Below are positions 1-7,734 of a stretch of DNA of 30,109 bases, one piece after another. This DNA comes from Cloacibacillus sp. GTDB lineage: Bacteria; Synergistota; Synergistia; Synergistales; Synergistaceae. The position numbers were made by a program, and so were the translations under genes. The notes beneath the pieces were generated by a model. It had not been told where the DNA came from. It saw only the letters and a list, made by a program, of their open reading frames with translations, and did no database searches. Positions within the stretch are counted from its first letter, which is position 1, and the number at the start of each line of letters is the position of its first letter. The stretch lies in the NCBI RefSeq assembly GCF_020860125.1, contig NZ_JAJBUX010000077.1, forward strand, positions 1-30,109. The letters run 5' to 3'.

Positions 1-72
1 GGCAAAAAAGGAGAATGATGCCACAATATCAGTAAATTTCGACAATTAAACCTGCAAAGGACGTGAATCCGT

Positions 73-735
73 ATGGTAAAACCTAAGACTTTGACGGAGG
101 CTGCTTATGAGGATATAAAGCAGTGGATACTTGAGGGAGAGATAACCCCCGGCAGCAAGATAAGTCTTGAGGATACGGCATCACGTTTAGAAGTAAGCAT
201 GACTCCGATTCGGGAGGCTCTTACGAAGCTTCAGCAGGAGGGACTGGTGGAATATATCCCGCGTGCCGGCTGGAGGGCGTCAAAACTCTCAAAGAAAACC
301 TACTTCAAATATAGGGAATTACAGCTTCTTTTGGAGCTGACGCTTACAGAGCTGGCCTTTCCCTATGTTACGGACGAGGCGATAAAGTCCATGGAAGAGG
401 CAAACGAGAGGCTTCGCTATTTCCTTGAGACCCTCCCGAAGAAGGAGCTCCCGCGGGCTCTCCTTAAAGAAAACGATACAATCCATATGACCCTCTTTTC
501 TTGTTACGGCAACGAGGTAATGACAAATATGCTCCAGAATGTGTGGGACTCGATGAGTTATTACCGAATGGTCATGTTCAGCACCGACTATTATCGTGAG
601 ATCGGTTATAAGGATCACGAACAGATAATCAAGGCGCTTAAGAAAAAAGATGCTCAGGCGGTCAGATACGCGATGGAGCACCATCTCTCCGAGGGGCCGA
701 TATGTCTCGAAGAAAATTTTGACGAAGAACTATAG
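73..735 (+). CDS. GntR-family transcriptional regulator, FCD (FadR-like) subclass
   Basis: A cytoplasmic DNA-binding regulator of 220 aa. Residues about 5-70 form the winged helix typical of GntR proteins, including the conserved stretch VSMTPIREALTKLQQEGLV. Residues about 75-210 are a mostly helical FCD ligand/metal-binding domain with the expected acidic and histidine positions (ENDTIHMTLF, KDHEQIIKAL, AMEHHL). The length is normal for the subclass. The ATG at 73 is preceded by AAAGGA at 56-61, a somewhat long spacing. The gene lies 37 bp upstream of two amidohydrolase genes on the same strand, so it is probably their local regulator; FCD proteins usually sense a small organic acid or amino-acid derivative. 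The effector cannot be read from the sequence. Confidence 0.93.
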   Translation: MVKPKTLTEAAYEDIKQWILEGEITPGSKISLEDTASRLEVSMTPIREALTKLQQEGLVEYIPRAGWRASKLSKKTYFKYRELQLLLELTLTELAFPYVTDEAIKSMEEANERLRYFLETLPKKELPRALLKENDTIHMTLFSCYGNEVMTNMLQNVWDSMSYYRMVMFSTDYYREIGYKDHEQIIKALKKKDAQAVRYAMEHHLSEGPICLEENFDEEL

Positions 736-772
736 ACGGCACCAAACGACAGGCAGAAAAGGATGGTTGTAA

Positions 773-1954
773 ATGGAGTCTCTGGTAATCAGAAAGGCGA
801 TGGTTTTCGACGGCGGAAGAGCGCTTGCGGGCCTCTGCGATATCCTGATCGAAAAATCGGTCATTAAATCGATAACGCCATATGACCCCGATATAAAGTT
901 TGCGGGAATAGAGAGCATTGACGCGGATGGAAAGACAGCCCTTCCCGGGCTGATGGATCTGCATGTGCATCTGACCTGGAACGGCGGCGCGGACCCCGCG
1001 GAGGATATTCGCCGTGAAAGTGCGGAGGAGCACCTTCTCACAACTGTTGGCAGCGCATTAAAATATCTCGCGGCGGGGATCACCTCCGTAAGAGATCTTG
1101 GATCGCCGGAGGATGCCGCTATTTTCGTCGATCGGGCTATAAAGGCGGGCAAGTTCCAGGGACCGAGGATCTTTGCGAGCGGCCAGTCTATCATTATGAC
1201 CGGCGGACACGACCCTTTTCACGGGATTATGGCCGACGGCCCCTGGGAGGTGCTGAGGGCCGTGAGAAGACAGGTGGCGCTGGGAGCCCCCGTGATAAAG
1301 ATATCCGCGACGGGTGGCGTATATGGCCGCACGGAGGGAGAGGGGGTCGACGATGTCGAACTGTGCCAGGAAGAGGTCGATATGATCGTGGATGAGGCCC
1401 ACCGCCGGAATGTGAAGGTCACGGCGCACGCAATCGGCGAAGCCGGCATCAGGGGCTGCCTGAAGGCGGGAATAGACTGTATCGAACACGGACACTGCAT
1501 TACGGAGGATATGGCGGCGGAGATGAGGGAGAAATGTACCGCCCTCGTGCCGACCTTCTATATTTATCAGCATCTTTCATCAAGCGCCGAGGTGCCGGAG
1601 TATGCCCGCAAAAAGGCCGCCGACATCATCGCACGGCACCGTAACGCGCTGAAATGGTGCCATGAGGCCGGAGTCCTTATCGGCGCTGGTTCCGACGCCG
1701 GATCGCCATACTCCCCGCATCCCTCGCTGATGGAAGAACTTTACGCTCTTGAAGAGGGAGGCCTCAGCAAAGAAGAGGTCCTGTCCGCCGCTACGGGAAA
1801 CGCGGCGAAGATAGTTGGTGTTTCGGAAAGGCTTGGCTTTATCAAGGTGGGTTATCTGGCGGATATTGCGATCGTTGACGGCAACCCCTTGGAATCGCTC
1901 TCAGCGCTTGAACGACCGGCGCATGTAATCAAGGATGGAGAGGTAATTTTTTAA
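773..1954 (+). CDS. Metal-dependent amidohydrolase (imidazolonepropionase/prolidase-like)
   Basis: A cytoplasmic hydrolase of the amidohydrolase superfamily, 393 aa, full length. Visible metal and catalytic positions are HVH at residues 64-66, a candidate carbamylated lysine K176 (VIKISATGG), H219 (VTAHAIGE), H239 (IEHGH) and D308 (GAGSDAGSP). This pattern matches the binuclear subgroup that includes Xaa-Pro dipeptidases and N-acyl-amino-acid carboxypeptidases. A short N-terminal beta sandwich precedes the barrel and is completed at the C-terminus (GYLADIAIVDGNPL). The ATG at 773 has an AAGGA site about 10 bp upstream. The stop overlaps the next start as TAATG, so the two genes are translationally coupled. 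Substrate unknown; an amide, peptide or cyclic ureide is likely. Confidence 0.9.
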   Translation: MESLVIRKAMVFDGGRALAGLCDILIEKSVIKSITPYDPDIKFAGIESIDADGKTALPGLMDLHVHLTWNGGADPAEDIRRESAEEHLLTTVGSALKYLAAGITSVRDLGSPEDAAIFVDRAIKAGKFQGPRIFASGQSIIMTGGHDPFHGIMADGPWEVLRAVRRQVALGAPVIKISATGGVYGRTEGEGVDDVELCQEEVDMIVDEAHRRNVKVTAHAIGEAGIRGCLKAGIDCIEHGHCITEDMAAEMREKCTALVPTFYIYQHLSSSAEVPEYARKKAADIIARHRNALKWCHEAGVLIGAGSDAGSPYSPHPSLMEELYALEEGGLSKEEVLSAATGNAAKIVGVSERLGFIKVGYLADIAIVDGNPLESLSALERPAHVIKDGEVIF

Positions 1955-3216
1955 TGGAGCAGCATTACCTTATCTGCGGCAGGTTTTTTGACGGCGTCAA
2001 CAACGACATTCAGACAGATGTAAAGGTCATCGTATGCGGCGGTAAAATTGTCGAGACCGGCAAAAATCTTCTGCCGCCGGCGGGCTCCGTGGTCACGGAT
2101 CTGTCAATGTGTATGGTGACGCCGGGGTTTATCGACGCTCACGCCCATTATGAGTTTGTCGGGCCTGAGACCTTCAATTCATTCTCCGTCACTGATTCTG
2201 AAGAGATGAAGGCCCTTAATATGGCTTATAACGCGACCCAGTCGCTGCAAAAGGGTTTTACGACCGTGAGGATCACCGGCACTGCATTTCGGGGCTTTGG
2301 CTGCGTCGACGTAAAGAGGGCTGTCGAGAGGGTTTTTTTTCCCGCCTCAAGGATGATCGTCGCTCCGCATGCGCTGGGTACTCCTGGAGGACATTGGGAT
2401 TTTTCAATTTTTCACGGCAACGCCAACCCGTTTATCTCTGATTTTATGGAGCAGCCCTATGCGATCGGCACCGGGGCGGATATGTTTAAATACCTTGTCC
2501 GCAAACAGATAAAATATGGAGCCGATTTCATCAAGATCATGGCGGCTGGCGGCTTTGCCTCTCCGGGTGACGACCCCGGGGAGATGCAGCTTGACCGCGA
2601 TGAAATCAAGGCGATCATCGATACGGCCCATCTTGCTAAAAAAACGGTAATTGCCCACGCCTATACCGCGGAATCGATCGACCTGCTTATTGAGTTGGGA
2701 ATAGATGAAATAGAGCATGGCACGCTGATGAACGGGAGAACGGCGCAGAAGATGGTGGAAGCGGATGTGAAGTATGTGCCGACGCTCTTCTCGCTGATGC
2801 CTCCTGACGATGATATAGACCCTTCGAAGCTGCCGCCAAAAAGCGAGGCTTTTATCAGAAAATTGGTGAAATATGACGGGCAGTTGAAGGAGAGCCGCGA
2901 AGTCGTTATAGATTTAGTGAAAAGCGGCGGCATCAAGATCGGCCTTGGCTCGGATATCGTCGGTATCTATCCAAATCACGACGGTTGGCGGGAGTTCAAA
3001 GCATGGGTAGACCTTGGAATACCGCCGATGAGGGCGCTCTTTGCCGCGACGAGCGTCAACGCGGATATCGTCGGCCGTCCTGACCTTGGCGCTCTCGTGC
3101 CGGGAAAGACGGCTAACATCGCGGCCTGGAAACGGGATCTTCTCTCTGATCCCAGAGCGGCCTCGGAGTGTGCCTTTGTCATGAAAGAGGGGAAGATTTA
3201 CAAGAATATAAATTGA
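1954..3216 (+). CDS. Second metal-dependent amidohydrolase, paralogous to the preceding gene
   Basis: A 420-aa amidohydrolase-superfamily enzyme. The metal ligands are HAH at 63-65, candidate carbamylated K194 (DFIKIMAAGG), H235 (VIAHAYT), H255 (IEHGTLM) and D334 (GLGSDIVG). It has the same architecture as its upstream partner but is clearly divergent, with an insert around residues 135-170 that is rich in His, Gly and aromatics (HALGTPGGHWDF). The start codon shares one base with the upstream stop, indicating a bicistronic unit under the GntR regulator at 73-735. Two different enzymes of one subgroup in one unit suggest sequential steps or two related substrates. The exact reaction is not determinable. 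Confidence 0.9.
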   Translation: MEQHYLICGRFFDGVNNDIQTDVKVIVCGGKIVETGKNLLPPAGSVVTDLSMCMVTPGFIDAHAHYEFVGPETFNSFSVTDSEEMKALNMAYNATQSLQKGFTTVRITGTAFRGFGCVDVKRAVERVFFPASRMIVAPHALGTPGGHWDFSIFHGNANPFISDFMEQPYAIGTGADMFKYLVRKQIKYGADFIKIMAAGGFASPGDDPGEMQLDRDEIKAIIDTAHLAKKTVIAHAYTAESIDLLIELGIDEIEHGTLMNGRTAQKMVEADVKYVPTLFSLMPPDDDIDPSKLPPKSEAFIRKLVKYDGQLKESREVVIDLVKSGGIKIGLGSDIVGIYPNHDGWREFKAWVDLGIPPMRALFAATSVNADIVGRPDLGALVPGKTANIAAWKRDLLSDPRAASECAFVMKEGKIYKNIN

Positions 3217-3224
3217 ACTCTGTC

Positions 3225-3266
3225 ACCATAAGCGGCCGTTGTTTTTCTGCCTGTGCCGCTTATGGT
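3225..3266. terminator. Long-loop inverted repeat between convergent genes
   Basis: A perfect 12-bp inverted repeat, ACCATAAGCGGC at 3225-3236 and its complement at 3255-3266, separated by an 18-nt loop. It lies 8 bp after the second amidohydrolase stop and before the convergent mntP. There is no good U-run on either strand, so it may be a weak bidirectional terminator or an mRNA 3'-end stabiliser. Confidence 0.45.
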
Positions 3267-3312
3267 TTCGCCCTGGTGTTAACGCCGTTCCAATCACGAA
3301 GGCGGCCGCTTT

Positions 3313-3873
3313 TTATAAAGCGTCGAAGATTATCTTTGCCGCTATCGCGAGCAGGACGCCGCCGCCGAGGTATTCGGCCTTTTTGCCGAAGGCGGTTCCG
3401 AAGCGTTTGCCGACAAGCGCGCCTAATATTGAGAGGGAAAAAGTAATGATCCCGGCGAGTATGGCGAGGATCAGCGCCGAACCGCCGGTGCTTTCGATAG
3501 AAAAGCCCACCGCGAGGGCGTCAAGCGAGGTGGCGAAGGCCAGCATGGTGACGTTTCTTAAGGTCACCGTCATGCAGCTGCCGCCGCCCTTTTCACAGTC
3601 CCGCGCCTCCCTTATCATGTTGACCGCCACCCATATTATGAGCGCCGCGGCGATCCACGGCGTCCAGCTGTCGAAGAAGCCGCTCAGGTGTTCCGCGATC
3701 TCTCCGCCGAGCAGAGGCATGAAGAGCTGGAAGAGGCCGAAGGCGGCGCCGAGGATGAGTGCCTCGCGCAGCCGCAGCCGTTCATGACAGAGACCGATAC
3801 AGATCGAGACGGAAAAGGCATCCATCGCAAGCGACGCCGCGGTTGCCGCCGAGGCTAGATATTCTCCGAACAT
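3313..3873 (-). CDS. mntP: Manganese efflux pump MntP
   Basis: A 186-aa inner-membrane protein of the MntP/YebN (DUF204) family, which exports Mn(II) and protects against manganese overload. About six membrane segments are visible, with the family's paired conserved regions: an N-terminal SLAMDAFSVSICIGL and an internal FATSLDALAVGFSI, each carrying the membrane-embedded Asp of the family. The length is typical. The ATG at 3873 follows the stop of the upstream membrane-protein gene by only 2 bp, so the two are probably co-transcribed. No yybP-ykoY-like Mn riboswitch was seen directly in front of it. Confidence 0.93.
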   Translation of the reverse strand: MFGEYLASAATAASLAMDAFSVSICIGLCHERLRLREALILGAAFGLFQLFMPLLGGEIAEHLSGFFDSWTPWIAAALIIWVAVNMIREARDCEKGGGSCMTVTLRNVTMLAFATSLDALAVGFSIESTGGSALILAILAGIITFSLSILGALVGKRFGTAFGKKAEYLGGGVLLAIAAKIIFDAL

Positions 3874-3875
3874 CG

Positions 3876-4979
3876 CTAACCGTGATGCCTCCTGAGCCAG
3901 CGTTTCCGGTACAGGTCGCAGATTGAGACGAATAGCACAAGCACGAGCGGTCCGACGAATATCCCCAGGAAGCCCCAGACCATCACCCCGCCGAAGAGTC
4001 CCATTATTATCAGCAACGTCGGTATTTCACAACCGCCGCTGCCGCCGCTGATGAGGAACGGACGCAGCAGGTTGTCTATCGTTCCCACCACGAGTAGGCC
4101 CCAGGTAAAGAGGATCGCCGCGTTTTTAAGGTCTCCCGTAAGGGCCAGATATATGGAGCCTGGGACCCAGACGACCGCCGTGCCCGCGGGAAACATGCCG
4201 AAGAAAAACATCAGCATGCCGAAGAGCATTGGGCTTCCGAGGCCGACGAACCACCAGCCGATGCCGCCGATGATAGCCTGCAGCGCTACGGTGAGGATGA
4301 TGCCGTAGACGATGGAGTTGAGGATGCTGCCGGTGCGCGAGAAGAAATCCTCGTTTTCGTCATGGGAGAGTGGAATGACACTCTTCACATAGTCGATGAT
4401 CTTTTCGCCGTCTCGGATGAAGAAGAAGGAGATCATGGTGGTGATCATCACGTTGAGGATAAAGCCGGAGCCCTGTTCTATGAGATAGGCGGAGAGCGAG
4501 CTGAGAAACTTTGCCAACCACTGGGCGAAGTATTGCAGCACGGATTTCACCGCCTCGGAGTTTTCCAGGAACGAGGTCAGATAATCCGCGGCCCAGATGG
4601 GCAGCCAGGCGGGGAAGTCGAAGTCTTTGCCGCTGTAGGCCTGCTGTTGGATCTTCGCGAGAAGCCGCGAGAAGTCGGCCCCCATGCCCGCCGCCTCGAT
4701 TCCCAGCGTCGAAAGGGCGTAGAGGATCGGAACGAGACAGATCAGCAGAAAGAGCGCCAGCGTAATGCTGGCGGCGAGGCCGGGAAAACGGTTTCGCATC
4801 AGCCGCTGATTGACGAGACGGTATATCGGCATCGATATAAAGGAGAGCATCGCCGCCCAGAGGGTCGGCGTTGATATCGGCGCCGTTATATCCCAGGCTA
4901 ATATGGCAAACAGCACGAAAAAGATTATGAAAGGCAAGTTATCGCCTAAGAAATTTACTGATTCTTTATGTGGGCTCAT
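3876..4979 (-). CDS. AI-2E family transporter / PerM-like membrane protein
   Basis: A 367-aa polytopic membrane protein of the AI-2E exporter-like family (formerly UPF0118). It has the family layout: two N-terminal helices, a central soluble region with amphipathic helices (about residues 115-185), then a run of C-terminal helices with the glycine-rich stretch GMLMFFFGMFPAGTA and the conserved LLRPFLISGG. Members have been proposed to export autoinducer-2, or to act as Na+/H+ antiporters or permeases; which applies here is unknown. The ATG at 4979 has a GAGAGGA site upstream. The gene is divergent from ftsZ and followed at 2 bp by mntP. Confidence 0.88.
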   Translation of the reverse strand: MSPHKESVNFLGDNLPFIIFFVLFAILAWDITAPISTPTLWAAMLSFISMPIYRLVNQRLMRNRFPGLAASITLALFLLICLVPILYALSTLGIEAAGMGADFSRLLAKIQQQAYSGKDFDFPAWLPIWAADYLTSFLENSEAVKSVLQYFAQWLAKFLSSLSAYLIEQGSGFILNVMITTMISFFFIRDGEKIIDYVKSVIPLSHDENEDFFSRTGSILNSIVYGIILTVALQAIIGGIGWWFVGLGSPMLFGMLMFFFGMFPAGTAVVWVPGSIYLALTGDLKNAAILFTWGLLVVGTIDNLLRPFLISGGSGGCEIPTLLIIMGLFGGVMVWGFLGIFVGPLVLVLFVSICDLYRKRWLRRHHG

Positions 4980-4998
4980 ATAATAAAATTCCTCTCGA

Positions 4999-5007
4999 TG
5001 CTATAAT
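4999..5007 (+). promoter_or_regulatory. Extended -10 promoter element for ftsZ
   Basis: TGCTATAAT is a perfect extended -10 (TGn plus TATAAT) lying 52 bp before the TTG start proposed for ftsZ. No convincing -35 was seen, which is usual for extended -10 promoters. Transcription would begin near 5014. Confidence 0.55.
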
Positions 5008-5058
5008 AAGATGCGGAGAATATTATACATCAACCAGGTATAGAAAGAGGTGGGTGTT

Positions 5059-6438
5059 TTGAGCATGCCGGCGGAAAATTTGTATGACCGGGAAGAGCGT
5101 GAGCTTGTTGTTCCCGGCAGCGGCGATAGATCGGAAACTGAAATGTCAAATGAATCAGCACCGAAATCCCAGACAATCTTTAAAAAGGCGATAAAGGTCA
5201 TAGCTGTAGGTGGCGGCGGCGGAAACGCCCTCAACCATATTATTTCGCGCGGTATTGAAGGCGTCGATATGCTTGCCGTGAACACCGACATCCGTTCCCT
5301 TGAGATGTCGCTCTGCGATTCTAAGATAATTCTTGGAGAACAGGTAACAAAGGGACTTGGCGCGGGAGCGGTGCCGGAAGTTGGCGAGCGTGCCGCGCTG
5401 GAGTCTATAAACGATATCCGCGCATACCTCAAGGGGACCGACATGGTCTACCTCGCGGCGGGCATGGGCGGCGGTACGGGAACGGGGGCCATCCCCATCA
5501 TCGCGCGTGCCGCGAAGGAGATGGGGATACTTACGGTGGCGGTGGTGACGAAGCCCTTCTCATTCGAGGGGAAGCGGCGGCGTCGCTACGCCGAAGAGGG
5601 GATCGAGAAACTCTTCCCTGAGGTCGACGCGCTGATCGTTGTGCCGAACGACAGGCTGCTTGATATCTCCCATAAAACGACGCCGCTGATGGAGGCCTTT
5701 CCTCTTGCGGATGAGATACTCCGTCAGGCGGTTCAGGGCGTCACCGACCTTGTGACGCGTCCCGGACTTGTGAATGTTGACTTTGCCGACCTCAAGACCG
5801 TCATGCGTGGTGCCGGGCGCTCAGTGATGGGCATTGGAACCGCGAACGGGGAGGATTGTGTGATAAAGGCGGTGAAAAACGCGCTTGAAAGCCCGTTGAT
5901 GGAATGCTCCATGCACGGCGCGAAGGGCGTGCTGATGAACATCACCTATAAAGGAGAACTGCCGCTTTACGAAATAAGCCGCGCCGCGGAGATCGTGGAG
6001 GATGTCATCTCTGACGACGCCAACTTTATCTGGGGCTGCGTAGCCGATCCTTTGATAGAGAACGACGTCGAAATAACGGTCGTTGCCGCCGGTTTTGACG
6101 AATCGCAGGGCAGCGTTACGCCGCCGGTAAAAAATGAAAAGCCGAAAGCCTCTTTTGAGACGGCGAAGGCGGAGACCGTTACCGTTGTCTATGAGGAGGC
6201 AGCGGCAGCCGTTCAGCCTGAAGAGGCGGTCGAAGTTACGCCCGCGCCGCGGTATGAGCGCCGCCGTCCGTTAGAGCGTGAGGCGCATATTCCCGCCTGG
6301 CTGCTTGAGGAAGAGCCGGTAGAGACGAAGGCCGCCGACAATAAGAAACCGACCACTTACACGAAGCCGTCTACATACGAAGTCTATGAAAATCCGACCT
6401 TCGTCCGCAGGGGGAACAGTCTGAAGAAACCGCAGTAA
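5059..6438 (+). CDS. ftsZ: Cell division protein FtsZ
   Basis: The tubulin-like GTPase that forms the Z ring at midcell. The nucleotide-binding core begins at IKVIAVGGGGGNA and carries the tubulin signature GGGTGTG (about residues 137-143). The T7-loop region follows, with NVDFADLKTVM. The start is chosen as TTG 5059: AAAGAGGTGG at 5044-5053 gives proper spacing, whereas the in-frame GTG at 5050 sits inside that site. ATG 5065 and ATG 5143 are alternatives. The core is preceded by about 45 residues, longer than in E. coli. The acidic linker (about 370-405) leads to AHIPAWLLEEE, which resembles the C-terminal IPAFL peptide that binds FtsA/ZipA, but about 40 more residues follow it. No ftsA or murein genes are adjacent. 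Confidence 0.95.
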   Translation: MSMPAENLYDREERELVVPGSGDRSETEMSNESAPKSQTIFKKAIKVIAVGGGGGNALNHIISRGIEGVDMLAVNTDIRSLEMSLCDSKIILGEQVTKGLGAGAVPEVGERAALESINDIRAYLKGTDMVYLAAGMGGGTGTGAIPIIARAAKEMGILTVAVVTKPFSFEGKRRRRYAEEGIEKLFPEVDALIVVPNDRLLDISHKTTPLMEAFPLADEILRQAVQGVTDLVTRPGLVNVDFADLKTVMRGAGRSVMGIGTANGEDCVIKAVKNALESPLMECSMHGAKGVLMNITYKGELPLYEISRAAEIVEDVISDDANFIWGCVADPLIENDVEITVVAAGFDESQGSVTPPVKNEKPKASFETAKAETVTVVYEEAAAAVQPEEAVEVTPAPRYERRRPLEREAHIPAWLLEEEPVETKAADNKKPTTYTKPSTYEVYENPTFVRRGNSLKKPQ

Positions 6439-6486
6439 TCAGTTCCCGCTTGTTTTTTACTAAAAACTTTATCTTTACGATATGTT

Positions 6487-6521
6487 AGGAGCTCTTCTCT
6501 ATCAGGAAGAGCTCCTTTTTT
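6487..6521 (+). terminator. Intrinsic terminator of ftsZ
   Basis: A perfect 11-bp stem (AGGAGCTCTTC at 6487-6497 with 6506-6516), an 8-nt loop and six Ts at 6516-6521, about 50 bp after the ftsZ stop. Confidence 0.92.
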
Positions 6522-6592
6522 AGTCCTTTGTCATATTCCATGTGTGCTGCATATATAGGTTAATAAAAATCAAATTAATTAGACACATTTTT

Positions 6593-6612
6593 ATTGTGGA
6601 TATTGTGGATAA
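6593..6612 (+). promoter_or_regulatory. Tandem DnaA boxes
   Basis: The 9-mer ATTGTGGAT is repeated head to tail. It creates TGTGGATAT at 6595-6603 (one mismatch) and TGTGGATAA at 6604-6612, an exact match to the DnaA box (TTATCCACA on the other strand). The flank on the left, 6541-6592, is strongly AT-rich. The pair sits 35-54 bp upstream of the -10 at 6647, so DnaA could act here as a transcription factor. No dnaA, dnaN or further clustered boxes were found, so an origin is not claimed. Confidence 0.5.
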
Positions 6613-6643
6613 ATGGGAAGCACAGGCGAAAAATCCTGCCGGA

Positions 6644-6652
6644 TGGTATAAT
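6644..6652 (+). promoter_or_regulatory. Extended -10 promoter for the 6706 gene
   Basis: TGGTATAAT carries both the TGn extension and a consensus TATAAT at 6647-6652. Transcription would start near 6659, leaving a leader of about 47 nt before the ATG. Confidence 0.55.
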
Positions 6653-6705
6653 GTGGAGGTTTCGAGAGAGAGAAACAGCCACGCTATTAAACGGAGGAAT
6701 AAAAG

Positions 6706-7206
6706 ATGTCCGTAAAGACAGACGCAGAATTTGATTATGAGATATGTTCAAGCAGGATAAGGCCGATAGCGGAGGCCCTCATCAAAAAATATGACGAACT
6801 GCACCATATAGACCCTGATAAGATCCTCTTTGTCGTCAATCACAAGAGCGCCGGCAGCAAGAAACAGATGACGCTTGCCAAGACGACGAAGATATCGCCG
6901 AAGTGGACGGAGCTGATTTACCAGCTCGGTTCCTGCTCCTATTTCTATATGATAGAGTTTTACGCAAAGACGACAGCGACGATGGACGAGAGTCAGATGG
7001 TGGCGCTCGTATACCGTGAGCTGCGCCGTATCGGACCGGAGGGCGAGATACTCACTCCCGACGTTCACGACTGGTGGCAGATACTGATGGGGCTTGGACG
7101 CAAATGGTTCTATCCCGACAGCACCTGTCCCAATCTGCTTGACGAGAATGTCGACTGGAAGAAGCTCATGGGCACCTATTACGAGGAGATCCACCAGGGA
7201 GAGTAG
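6706..7206 (+). CDS. Putative phage-type metallopeptidase-fold protein with degenerate active site
   Basis: A cytoplasmic protein of 166 aa with a good site (CGGAGGAA) before ATG 6706. The overall order of motifs, an N-terminal helix, the strand DKILFVVNHKSAGSKK, a central strand with YFYMIEFYA, then ALVYRELRRIG followed by DVHDWWQILMGLGRKWF, resembles the putative phage metallopeptidase family (PhageMetallopep). In that family the helix normally carries HExxH. Here the equivalent is RELRR: the glutamate remains but both histidines are arginine, so zinc hydrolysis is unlikely by this site. It is monocistronic with its own promoter and an upstream DnaA-box pair. Family assignment is from recalled motif order and is moderately sure; function unknown. 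Confidence 0.7.
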   Translation: MSVKTDAEFDYEICSSRIRPIAEALIKKYDELHHIDPDKILFVVNHKSAGSKKQMTLAKTTKISPKWTELIYQLGSCSYFYMIEFYAKTTATMDESQMVALVYRELRRIGPEGEILTPDVHDWWQILMGLGRKWFYPDSTCPNLLDENVDWKKLMGTYYEEIHQGE

Positions 7207-7320
7207 CGGCCCCGCAGAGCCCACATATATTTAATACAAAAACACTAAATATCAGCCATAAAACCTTCACATCGGCGGCCTATACTTTGTTTATGTAAGA
7301 TAAAAACAGAGGTGGTGCAG

Positions 7321-7623
7321 ATGATGAAGGTTTTTTTCGATAAGGTAAAGAGAGCGGCGGCGCTGGCGCTGATGGTGACTGTTGCCGCCGCCGGAAGCGC
7401 CGCTGCCGTCCCGCGAAGTCCCGCGATGCCGCCGAAAAACCACGGCCAGATGACGGGACATCCCGATCAGCTCCCGCGGCATAAACCGGCGCCGCATATC
7501 GCGCCAAAGCCCGAGCCCGCGCCGCGCCGTTATGAGAGCGCTTCAGGCAATACCGTCACCGCCCTGGCCGTAGGCGCCGTTATAGGCGCTGTCGTCGGCA
7601 GCCTCGCCGCAAATTCAAAATAG
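7321..7623 (+). CDS. Small exported glycine-zipper protein
   Basis: About 100 aa. A signal peptide (MMKVFFDKVKR followed by an Ala-rich core, probable cleavage after AGSAAA) is followed by a Pro/His-rich middle (residues about 30-70). A C-terminal hydrophobic glycine-zipper helix (ALAVGAVIGAVVGSLAA) of the kind found in outer-membrane/SmpA- and Rcc01693-type proteins ends the chain. The start is taken as ATG 7321; GAGGTGG at 7309-7315 is the ribosome site, which rules out the in-frame GTG at 7312 inside it. Likely periplasmic or envelope-associated. It has the same design as the next gene. No known function. Confidence 0.75.
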   Translation: MMKVFFDKVKRAAALALMVTVAAAGSAAAVPRSPAMPPKNHGQMTGHPDQLPRHKPAPHIAPKPEPAPRRYESASGNTVTALAVGAVIGAVVGSLAANSK

Positions 7624-7734
7624 ACCTTCTTTTTATCTCTTTCAGATAAAAGCTGGATTGCCTCAGTCTGCCGGGCATTATTTTCCGCCGCGGCCGGCTG
7701 TTGGTTTATCTCAGAGATGTGAGGAGGTGTGAAA

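Noticed and set aside
6541..6612. AT-rich tract with two DnaA boxes as a replication origin
   Set aside because: Only two boxes, no dnaA/dnaN/gidA neighbourhood and a normal extended -10 promoter just downstream; gene regulation is the simpler reading.
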